From: Cryptomeria japonica
Taxonomy: Eukaryota; Streptophyta; Pinopsida; Cupressales; Cupressaceae
Direction of reading: 5' to 3'
DNA length: 64,000 bases
NCBI RefSeq assembly: GCF_030272615.1
Contig: NC_081413.1
Location: 101,222,239 to 101,286,238, forward strand
The notes under the pieces were generated by a model. That model searched no databases. It worked only from the letters and a program-made list of their open reading frames with translations, and had not been told where the DNA came from. Of the stretch, positions 13,601 to 25,600 are shown in pieces (positions within the stretch are counted from its first letter, which is position 1; each line of letters begins with the position of its first letter). A program made the translations under genes and the position numbers.

Positions 13601-16600
13601 AAGCCAGTGCCATATGCATTGGGCAACACCGTCAATGAAGACGTGTATTATCAATCTTCACTATTGTCTGATTGAATGTATGGGTCACAATTGAAATGAA
13701 ATGCATGGGGGAATGACCATGATCACAATGATTGATGAAAAGTAATTCTGTCTAGGAAGTGTGTACATGATGAAGCCATGCACCCAAGTTAAAAATATGG
13801 ACACCAATTTCAGAAAAGACCCCCAGTTGTTCCAAATTATAGTGATTGGAGGTGTTACCCATTTATGTAAAATATGGGAGTAACAGGAGCAACACAACAT
13901 GCCATTATAGCTTACCCTCACTCCCAAGACTCAGATTTCTTAAATGGCAATATTCACTTACCAAAAATATGTTGAGATACTCTTTTTGATAAAGAAGAAT
14001 ATACATATTGATAATAATAAAATAATAACAGTGGAGGTAGAGTTATGGCATGTTGAAATACTTGAGATCCATGTAATGTCCCCAACTCAAATCAAAATGC
14101 TTAACAACAGTTTGGTTGTCCTTTCCTTGGATTACCCAAGAGGAAGAGGACATAGAGCATCATTGGGTAAAATATGGAGTCCTTGGCTTGTTCTGATTTC
14201 TAATTTTAAGTTGAGTGCATGTCTTTTGATGCAACTTAAGTTCACTTGAGTTATTTTTAAGTGAATTTAAGTTATTTTAATTTGTGCATGTCTTTTTAGG
14301 CAATTTTAAGTGATGCCTAGCCAAGGGACTTAAGTTGTCCCGTCTTTATGTACTTAAGTGACTTAATTAAAACATGTGACAAAAGCCAAGGTGGGCCCCA
14401 GCTTCAAGAGTTCTTATTGGTGCACATTTTAGGTTTTTATTTTGGAGCCTTGGATTAAGAGGTGGACTATCAAGGGTTGAGATTCATTCATCTTTTTAGA
14501 AGTTGTTATAAAACACCCTAAGGGCTCATTTTGAGGGGATTATGTGATGAATTATTCTGAGTATTGCTACAACAACTTGGCTTCAGGAGTTAAAACCTTG
14601 AGTATCCCTGTTTTCGGTGTGACACATGGGCTCACCCTAGGCATAAGAGTGTGTTTTGGCAGAATAACCTCAGGTTTGTGGAGCCCTAGCTTACTATCAT
14701 TCAGAGCTGCAAGTACAGATCAGGTTGGAGGACAAGCTCAGTGCTGAAGACTCAGATTTGGAATCATCTACAGCTGCAAACCATCAATTTCTGAGTACTT
14801 TGTGGACAGCTACTGAGGAGCACATAAAACAGACTCAGCATTGACCATTTTGGGGAGCCTAGAGCCACTTTGAGGGTCAGATAGCGTTTGGAAATCATTC
14901 TGAACCACTCCGAGGTATTTTTGGTATTGAAATCTGCATATTTATCTCTACTTTTTCCTCAGAAGTTGAAGGAAATTCAATGTTTTTCATTTCTGAAAAT
15001 TCTGGGCAGTAATGAGGGTTTTTATTGTATTTTCCTAAGCTCAGAAATAATCTAATATCTATATTTTTAGTTGCACAAATCAGATCTGAACTCTGATCAG
15101 AATTCTGGGTTTGAAATAAACATATTTACATACAAATAAATTTCCAATTGTGTGCCCTAGTTTGTAGAGGTGTTTTCTTTTGTCAGTTTTGCCCTAGTTT
15201 GCAGAAATTTTTGTATTTTTTTAGCGCTCCTATTTGGGGATATTTCAATCCATAAGCATGTCTTGATATAAATAAGTGTTAATTTTAGTGATCAGATTAG
15301 ATAGATAGAAAATTCACACAAAATGCAGAGAGTATACCCTGGGAAAACCTTCCTCTTGAAGGTGAAAAACCCAGTAATGAAGTATATTTTATTATTTCAA
15401 GTAAGTAATTTTACATTGATTCACTTCACTCTTTGAAGCAATTCAATCACCCTTGACTGCTGTAGAAGTGAGGACTGCTTAATTATGATCAATCCTTATT
15501 CGATCTGACTTCTAGATGTATGATTCGCCTAGAAGATGAGAGCACACCACTAATGAATGAAGTCTATCTGCTTGTGGAAGAACACGAACTTCTGATTATC
15601 GCACTGCTGAAGGATAATATATGTTCGATCTGCTTGAGGTTATAATTCGATTGCTGAAGGTGATGGAGAGAATAGACTTTTATATCAATCACGTCTTGAT
15701 CAACCAACACGGCTTGATCAGGAGTCGGCTTCTTATTAATCAACACGACCTTTAGTTAGGGATTGATTACATTTATATTTAACACGTCTTTATTAGAACC
15801 AATTCAATCCCAAAAAGGCACTTCTTAATTAACACGTCTTAATCATCATTTGTTAACAAGATCGGTTCATTATGAAGTCAGCATATTAATGAATATAAGC
15901 AAATCGGTATAACTAAATTGTCTAAGGCCGATTAGGCCAATTAGACAATTTAGTTGTCTATGTCAATTTCGGCCCTGAAGGATACCAACCACCGCTATCA
16001 CATTAACAACAAGATCCTATCAAATCAAGGATTATCTTCACCAAATAATTCTTTATTAATAAGCTAATAAGTGAATTGATATAACAACTGTATTGTCCCG
16101 GGTCAAGATAATAATGCTTATCCAATTCTTAACATTCCACAAACACTTTGTTATTTGATTAGCAACACTATCGGCCCTAGCATTCAATCAGATCTTAGAT
16201 AACTCAGATTAAAAACTACTTTTTATTTATCAGTAATATCATTACATTTCAAACAGCAAATGGCAGAAACAACTCGCAATCATTATTATAATGATCAGCA
16301 AATGACAAATAAAATCCTGATCTTTGCCTTATTACATCAATGGCTGTATTATATTCAAATAGATCTGCAATATCAGTAACTACAACAGAAAATTCATACC
16401 AACAACAATGGTAAATCGGATGAATATAATGTGGCTAGACTCCACAAATAATTGCGCCAAAAACAGAGTACTGAAAACAATGCGACATGTGCTGGGAAGT
16501 TGTGGGAAATGAAAACATATGCAAAAATATTGGGGATTGGTGGTTGGCCATAACAGAAGAGGCATTAGGGGTCGAGCAATGGGCATGATAGGATAACAAA

Positions 16601-19600
16601 TACAATGGTGAGGCTGGTGATAGACTTGAGCTATGATAGGATGGAGAAGTCCCAAACAACCTCAAATAGAAGGGAAGAACAAAGTCAGAAGGAAAAACAT
16701 ACTCAGGAAGGGAAAACTTATGGTAGATGGAAACAGGCAAGACATAAGAATAGACCTAATATGTACAGACTTAGATTGACTGGAAAATGGGACATGACAG
16801 GAACATAGGGAAGATATCCAAAATGTTAAAGCTAAAACTTAATGCCCCATTGTGTTTATAAGATGTTTTAGTTTTCCTCTTTGACCTAGGTCTGTGATAT
16901 AATGAATGCCTGTATTAAAATCCTCCTGTGTTCCTGTTGTAAACCCTTTGGAAACAAAAAATTAAAATCTTAAATGTTGTACCTTGCCTTTGCACATTAC
17001 ACAAAAACTAAAGAATTGATCCCCTATAGAAAAAAAAATTAAGGATCATTTGTCAACATGGATGACCATTTGTTGAATTGAGAAATTGAAAAGCTTACTT
17101 AGAAAATCAAAGAAAGTTGCTTGCCCTAAAAGAATCCTTAACCCTCTAAAAAATTGCTTAACTTCTTTGGTAAATCATGACTATCTACAAGGATGTTTAA
17201 GTCTTTAACATTATGACTTCAGAATTTAGATATAAACCACCAGTCTGCAACATCCACAGCTTAAGAGATGCATGCTAAATTGAGTTCTGCAAATTTTTTT
17301 GGTTGTCTAGAGATGATTAGTGTGACAGATCTGGGAGATTCCATTCTTAATCATTATCTCCCTGTGTGCAAACTGCTACCTTTATAGCCAATCCTTGATG
17401 TTTCGTTTCTTCTCTTGCACATGAATGCGGGTTATCCTTCTATGGGCGAGTTTAACTACAATGTCTGAGACCATTGATCTATTTGCAACTCATTCAGACA
17501 CCATTCTTATACATGGCTCTCTGATGCATAGTTTGCCAACTCTGCGAGTACTCTCGAAGTTGCCAAGTACTCTCTAATTTTTTTGCTAGATGAGTTTTCA
17601 CAAGTTTAACTCGTGTTTTTATAGACGCAAAAAAACATGGGTAAAAATGTCGACATAGGTAAAACACTGGTTAAAATGCATTTTGCACACGTTTTTGCTA
17701 TAAACCATACATTTTCTCTTTCTAGAGGTCAATTTTTAATTTAATACATTTTGTAATTGAATTTTACAAAAAAAAAATGTTTCTTTAAGAGATTTTAATT
17801 TCTAGTACTTTCTAAGTTGCCGAGTCTTAAATTTTGGGCTTGCTGAGTACTCTCCGAGTCTGAGTCTGCAAACTATGCTCTGACGTATTCTGTTCCATAT
17901 CTTTACTGTACTATTCTTTTATATATAAATGGTGTTCCTTTCCAAATCCTCATTATCAAGACTCATAAAATGTTGCAGGGATGTATTTTGCTTACCATTG
18001 CAATCTCATTGGTCACCTTGTTTGTCGTTCTTGTTACATTATCATTGATTGTTCCTTTCAATAGTAACTTTTTATTTGTCTTTTACTTCAATTTGTTGCC
18101 TTTTTTCACATTATAACTAGTGACCTAGTTTTCAGACCCGGTCATCAAAACTAATTAATGGAATATAATAATTGGATGATTGGAAATGATGTATCACAGG
18201 CAGTTGTGGTGCATAACTCAATTGTTATTATTATTGATGCTGTCTTTGAATCTGCATTCATGCTTTATTGGTAATCCTCACTAATGTTTTTCATCACATT
18301 TGTGTGTTCTTTTTCTCAGTATGATTTTTATTTGGAATCTTTGGCCAGGGCTGCAGCTTCTGGAAGTCTATGTTTTGCTCTTTGGTTCTAAAGTTATCTT
18401 TGTTTTTAAAGTGCAGCTTCCGTTACTTTGTGGTATTCGTGTTTTGGAAAATGCTGCAACTTACAGCGCACACTGGTTTGTTGGAAGAACTGGCAAACAT
18501 CTTTTTCTTAGAGATAATGATGATGGAAAACTTCCACTTTTGCGTCGAATGGTGACTGATTATGGTGACCTACGTTTCATGTGCGTATTTTTGGAATTCT
18601 CTTTGTTCAGATTATTGTCAATGCTAGATGCAGAGTACATACTTAAAAGTAAATTCCTGTCATGGTTTCTTGCATTTCCTAATGAAAGAATACTTGACAT
18701 AAATTTTCATCCGTTCAGGTCTGCTTTGCGTTCATTCAAAAGGCGTGTTGCCTATGCAAATGTGAGGTATGACCGTATCCTTCATTTTGAAGATGTTCTT
18801 CAAAAATTCTGTTGGCTTATGGGAAATTATTTAGTCCTTAAGTTAATAAACTCATCTAAGAATTTGTACATGAAAATTCTTAATCATCTTTTCAATCCTT
18901 AACTTCAAATAAAGATATGGTGGGCTGGCGGACTTCTTCAATTCGACGCCAAAGTGAATTGCCCGAGGTAAAGATTTGTGTTATTATGAACTTAGGATCA
19001 ATCAATCATGTATCGTAGTTATTTTGACATGGGTAGATTGCATTATATCAATTTCAGCTGCGCAAGGTTCCTATAAATGAGAAGTATCGACACATCATTA
19101 ATGTAGAGAATGGGGATTGTGCTAAGAATACTCCAAGAGTATCTGCACGAAAAGATGATCATGTCACAGATGCAATTGAAGGTATGTGATTTCTTTTTCC
19201 CTGTTTTTCTTGAGATTTTTTTTACAGCATAATCTACGAATGAAGAGGACTTAATATTTGTTTGAGCATAATACACTTTTTCATTATAATGCACACATCA
19301 AATGCAAGAGATGGCTAAACAAGATGTGGATAGAGGTCTAGCTCAATTATAATAATTGGAAGCGCAACCAAATAATCTTGTATTGTTTAGTTTTCAAGCA
19401 ATTATAGTTTTTGTGTATATGCCGAAAAGATGGCCTCCCAATAGTGATAAGGGTCAAGCCCTTCAATTACTAGAGGACCTACCACCATCTATCACTTCTC
19501 CCTTAAAGGCACACAATAAAGTGATATTAGCTAATGACCATATTTAACACTAGCAAAAGCCATATAACTCATCCTTGAAACCCCTAACATTGGATTCCAA

Positions 19601-22600
19601 GTGGGGACCCAATTTTTATTGGCCTTATAAGGGTTCACAATGGACTAACAATGTAAAACACAAGTTGGAGCTACCCAAGTCAACAAAGCAACATCTAGTT
19701 TCTTATGTCCCTAGCTTGGATAAGGCTAATGAACTTAGAGATTCATCCTAGACAGTGTAATTGGAGCTAGATGATGAAGGAAGAGTCATTTTGGATCTAG
19801 AGTTCAGACCCCAAACAATCACAAAGTACCTCATCTAGTGGAAGCATTGGTTGATCAAAGATGCCATGTGGGAAGATGAAGGTTTTGTGTATAAGAATCT
19901 CTAGCTCATTAGCATTGAGGACAATGCTTCTTTGAAGAGGGGGGAATGCTATGCCCTTAATCCTATAGTGTTAATAAGGTTACAAGTAATTGGCATTTGG
20001 CTACCTTAACTCTTAATTAAGTCACTTAGATATTTAGGTTGTCCTAGGTGTTATAATTAAGTATCTAAGATGGCCTGGGTGGCATCCAAGGCATAAGTAG
20101 GGTATATATAGGAGCTTGAGGTTAGTTTATTATTGTTATATTGCAAATTAAGTTCTTGGAGATTTTTGAAGGTTTTTCCCTAGAGATGGCTATTATTCTC
20201 AAGTAATGTAAAGTATTTGCATCATATTTACTTCTGTTGTGTAACTTGTTTCATTACACTTAGTTTGAGGATTGGAAAGAAAAAGGGAGAACAAGGTTTC
20301 AAAAACAGATTAACCATAGAAAATGAATAGAAGTAGGATAAGTATTTTTATTTGCAAGTCACAACACGACAAGTGGAAGACAGTCTTGGCTGAATGAGAT
20401 TACTGAATGTTTCATCATGTTGTTGCCTCTATGTCTTCCCAAAAGATATATCATTTAGAAAATAAATGTGGAATACATTAGCAAGGATTCAAAATATGAA
20501 ATAAATAAGAGATAGTGACAAAGGCAAAGAGTTAGTTAGGGATTTAAGGTTCATTTGAAATGAGATGAAGAATAGAGTCAAAAACATAAATAAACTTTTT
20601 TTTCTTTTTGTAATACACAAAAAAAAATTCTTCTAGGTTTTAGTCAAAGAGATTGCAGTGAAGCATGGCAATGGACAACGGAGAAGTTTAAAGGGTTTGG
20701 CAGAAATGAGAAAAGGAAGAATAGGATGCAGATGGCTAAAAAGTAACAATGTTGGTAGAGATAAGAAATTGTGTCATAAGAAGATAATTGCATGTTGGCA
20801 GATATGAAGCAAAGGGTTTAGAACAATAATTGAGACATTTCCTGGAGAACACTGATAAGGAGAAAATTCCTATATGGTAGGATAGTAGGACTTACACCTA
20901 CACTCTTTTATTGAAGTCGGAGGATATTACAAACCAAAACCAACTTATCATTATGAGAACTGCTTGAATAGCTAAATAATAAACGAGAATTCGAGGGAAA
21001 AAACACTCCATTGCTATGACAGAACTGGTTGAATAGTTAAATAAGAATTCTAGGAAAAATAACTTTTCATTACCATGACAATTGTCATGTTGGATTATTC
21101 AAAGACATCTCCAGTGATGCTGCCAAGCTTATTTTCATGGCTTGCTATAATGTTTTCTTATGTTTTATTATCTGCTGTACTCCGGAACACTGTCATGATG
21201 TTTGTTGTATCCTAAAGATCATTAATCTCTCTTCATTAGATGTCACATACACTTTCCCAATGGCATGAAAGATCATCAAATGATTGTCATCAGGTTTTGC
21301 ACACACTTTTGCGGTGGCATGAGACAATTTCAGCAGATTGGACATGGAGCCATTCAAAGTGCGCACAATGCAACAAACTTCTTTTGGTATTTATAATCAG
21401 CTTTGTTAGGGTTCTAGACACATCTAGACACTCGTAATATGTGGTGCCGTCAAGTGCTGACAGTGTTGCAACTTGTTGTGACCATTTCACACATCGCCCC
21501 ATTTAAAATGGGGACCCCCTCTTTTTGCTCGTTTTTGCTTGCCTTTCGCTTTGCTTTTTAGGGTTTTGGTAGTTCGTCAGTTGTTTGGATTTAGGGTCAA
21601 GCCTTAGGGTTTCCGTTACTATCTTTTCAGGCCAGAGTCCAGTCAGTCTTGAGAGCTTTTTAAGCTTCCTTTTGTAGGATGCAATTTTGAATGGAATGAA
21701 TTCGCCAGAATGGTCTATTTTCAATTGGAATTTTGAGTGCAGAGTCTTAATTTGTCTAAGTGTTGATGATGAAAATGTGAATTTTATTCAATTGACTAAT
21801 TTTGACCCAAATTTTGAGTTTTTTGATTTCTGATCCTGGGCATGGGGAATGATTTGTTTTTGCCTTATGAAGTGATTAAACTTGTGAAATCATGATATTT
21901 TGGCCTGTAGGAGTAAAATCGCTCCTGTCCCTCAGTGAAGGACCAGAGCTCGTTTTCAAAAATCTTACTATCTCTGCAGGATCAAGATGATTTTTCGAAT
22001 GGAAGTAGTAGAGAAAGGCGTGATCTTTCCGTTGAATATAAATTGAAGAATTTCACGAACACAGAAATGCCTCAGGAAGCAAAATCGCTCCTGTCCCTCA
22101 GTGAAGGACCGGAGCTTAAAATCAAACATCACCTCATCCTTGCAGGATTTTAACAACTTGACGGTTTGAAGAGGTCAAAGGAGATACATTTCATCAATTG
22201 AATATAATTTGGAAACGCGAACAAGAGGAAAAATGAACCAAAATGTAAAATCGCTCCTGTCCCTCAGTCAGGGACCAGGGCGAACACAGTGATAGCTCCC
22301 GTCCCTCTCCCAGGGACCAGAGCGAAATTCTTCATAAGGCATATTTTAGGCAAAGATCAAGCAAGTTTTAAGTTTGAAGGCAAGAAAGGAGGTGAATTGA
22401 ACCCGTTGAAGACAAATTGAAGATTACAAAACATCAACAAGGGACCCAAATGCCCAAGTTCGCTCCTGTCCCTCAGTCAGGGACCAGAGCGATCTTTGCC
22501 TTAGACGAATTTCTTGCCAAGTTTGAATGATTTCCAAGCCAAAAGTGAGTGAAACGGAGCACTACAAGACCATTGAAGATAATTTTTGAAGTTAGCAAAG

Positions 22601-25600
22601 TGAGATGAAGCCTACAAGAGCAAGATCGCTCCTGTCCCTCAGTCAGGGACCAGGGCGATATGATGGTTATATTGCCTTTCCTCCAAGTTCAAGACACTCC
22701 AAGACGAAGTACAAGGTGGTGAGGACGTTTCAAGGCATCTCAATGAAGAACGAAGTATCCAAAGTCGCCAATGTTGAAGGAATTACACCAAGACACCCAG
22801 TTTGCTCCTGTCCCTCAGTCAGGGACCAGAGCGAAATTTTCATAAAGACCTAGATTTTGAAAGTTTAACAAGTATTAAGCGACCAAGAAGGATCAAAGGA
22901 CTTCATTTTATACAATGAAAGCAGTGGCAAATTGATGAAAGCAAGCATGAGCCCAGGACATTGAAGTTCGCTCCTGTCCCTCAGTCAGGGACCAGAGCGA
23001 TATTTACCATATTGGCCAAATCTCTCAAAAATCACGTTAAGTCAAGGTTGTGCGAGGTGGTAAAAGGTCTAAGGTGTCTTAAGAAGATGATATACAAAGG
23101 TTTCAAACGTCAAATGACTATCAATTGAGCCAAGGAAGCTATATCGCTCCTGTCCTTCAGGCAAGGACCAGAGCGATTTTCATTAAATCCTTCATTTTCC
23201 TTCAAAATCAAGACAAGGCAAGGATAGGCAAGATCAAAAAACATCATTTAGGAAGCGATGAATGAAGAACAAAGGTTGAAAGATGACAAATGTTGGCTAA
23301 AGCACTAAGATCGCTCCTGTCCCTCATCAAGGAACCAGGGCGATAATCCTCCAAACATCTATATGCCTTGTAGAAGTCAAGCGAAACAAGCATGGAATGG
23401 AGAAACTATGTCATTGCTTGCCATATAAAGAGGATGGGTGATTAAAGAAGCGAGATCAAGGAGAGAAACACCAGGATCGCTCCTGTCCCTCACCAAGGGA
23501 CCAGGGCGATATTTGCTAAAACACTTGTTATCCTTCGAAGATCATGTCAAAACAAAGTTGCAAAGGGTTTAAAACGCCGTTTGAAAGGTAATGAACGAGG
23601 AGTTAAAATCAAGAACGAAGAATTTCAAGTAAGAACATAGGGATCGCTCCTGTCCCTCTCCAAGGGACCAGAGCGATATCACCTCAAGAGGCACTCATCA
23701 GCAAAGACAAGTCACCCAAGTTCGAAATTCATAGCAAAAATGCCAGTTTCAACGTAAGGATGGAGACTTTGAACGTCAAAAAGCAAGAATCAAGACCAAG
23801 TTGATAGATCGCTCCTGTCCCTCAGTCAGGGACCAGGGCGATGAGGTTTGTATTTTTTCATCTTCAAATTTTGGCGCCAAAGCAAACATTTTTTTGAATT
23901 TATTTTAAATGCTAAATTCGATAAATTAAAAAATTCAATTAAAATAGCATTTAAAATTTGCGCAAGATATTAATTAATTATTTTTGCCTTGTAAAAAAAA
24001 TAAAATCTAATTTGTTAAATTAAAAAACAAAGGCATTTAATAATTAATTATTAATTAATTAAAAATCAAATGGAGCGCTTGGATTGAAAGGTCGGCCTTA
24101 TTATTTATTTAAAAATCATTTTAATTACCTTATTTTTACCAAGTCGGCCTCAAGGTAATTGTGGTGTGAGCGCTTATAAAGGGTGGTGAAGATTTTCATT
24201 TTCACATTATCACTTTATCATCCACATTCAAGTGCGATTTGGAGTATCCAAAGGTGGTGCAAAATTATCATTCAAGAGGAGGTGCGAGTGGTGTTCAAGG
24301 TGCGAATTTCATCAAAGGCGTGAACATCATCTAAGGAGTGCGAACGTGAAGTTTGAATTAAGGCGAAAGACATTGAAGAATACGTCAAAGACTCCAAGGG
24401 TGGCGAAGTTGATAAGAAGGACGTTTGTTTGAAGATCACGTTGAAACCTTCTAACGTTAATTTTGCCTAGGCGAATTCCATTTGTTTTGCGTTCTAGAGT
24501 TAGCTCTCAAGTGAGGTATGGCGATATGGTTTTATTGTTTTAATTTTGAATTGTTGATCGTCATAGCTCAAGTTTTGAGTTTTGAAGTTTTGAATTCCAG
24601 TTGCTTAATCGTTATTTAGGAAATGATAACTCAAGGACTTATCATGAAGTTTCCTAATATTAATCTAACCTATGTTATGCATTGCAATATCTAGTTACTT
24701 ATTATGAAATATTGTGTAGGTATGGCGACCCCTAAGGCGGGAGCATCCACCAGTCGTCCAACTCTCATGAAGGAAGATCAAAAGACCGAAGAAGTGGAGA
24801 CCAAGATCGTGTCGAAGTGGAGCAACATTGGAGATACTAACTTGGGCAACTTCAGCACGAAGAAGTTTCGAGATGTCCCTTACATTGGCAAGCCATCACC
24901 TGTCGCCTGGAGGATAATTGAAAGTGGCATCATTAAGGCGGCCGGCTTCCCTCCAGCAGTACAGTGTCATGAGTTGATGATCGAGTGTGCTTGTCATTAT
25001 GATCCTCAATCCAGAACGATCGTGTCCAAGGAAGGAAACACTTTAGCTTATCTTTCAGAGGAAGCTATAAGTGAAGCTTTCCATCTTCCAGAGCACAGAG
25101 ATATGATTTACAAGAGCATAGAAGGAGCCAGGTCAATGTATGAAGATGATCCAGATGCTTGCCTAAGCATCATTAACAAGAACTGGTTACTCAAGAGTCG
25201 TCCTCGCCTGAGCAAGGTACCGAACACACCACACAGGATTGATTTCCAAGAGGAGTACAGAGATTTGATTACAATGCTCAACCGAGTCACAGGAGCCCCT
25301 CAAGCTTTTTACTTTGAAAAGTGGATGTTCTACTTCATCCAGGTGATAGTTCAGGGCAAAGGAACAATTCATTGGGCTAGAATGATTAGCCATTGCTTGG
25401 ACGTACAGTTGAGGAGACTCAAAGCTACCAAGTCCTTCCACATGAGTTCATACGTCATCTATGCCTTGATCAGGAGCTTCGAGTACGTAGGACTACCTCA
25501 CAGAGGAGTGATTGGAAGAGGACCCGGCGAGGTCAGAGTTTGTGATTCCTATGTTCACTTGCATCATCCGCCAGGAAGCAACTACAAGTTAGTTAATGAT

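Larger units (their letters stand above)
8115..18416. other. 10.3-kb esterase intron
   Basis: Donor GTAATT, acceptor GTGCAG. Contents recognised: a solo LTR (8581-9303), a 311-bp tandem duplication (9410-9976), a CT microsatellite (12048), an LTR-like unit (14072-15247), a possible LTR (15259-16145) and a MITE (17521-17882). The remaining stretches, chiefly 9977-14066, 16146-17520 and 17883-18416, are AT-rich with no supported gene. Confidence 0.85.

Noticed and set aside
16380-16808. Opposed ORFs of about 100 codons
   Set aside because: No domain, no repeat in other elements and no splice context; most likely chance.
18300-18902. 200-codon ORF taken as a single-exon gene
   Set aside because: It reads through introns of the esterase gene; only 18417-18580 and 18719-18774 are exons by homology and splice sites.
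21918-23842. CRISPR-like layout of short palindromic repeats with variable spacers
   Set aside because: Spacers are about 130 bp and still show faint homology to each other, the setting is a plant LTR and no cas gene is present. It is a diverged tandem repeat with a conserved hairpin.
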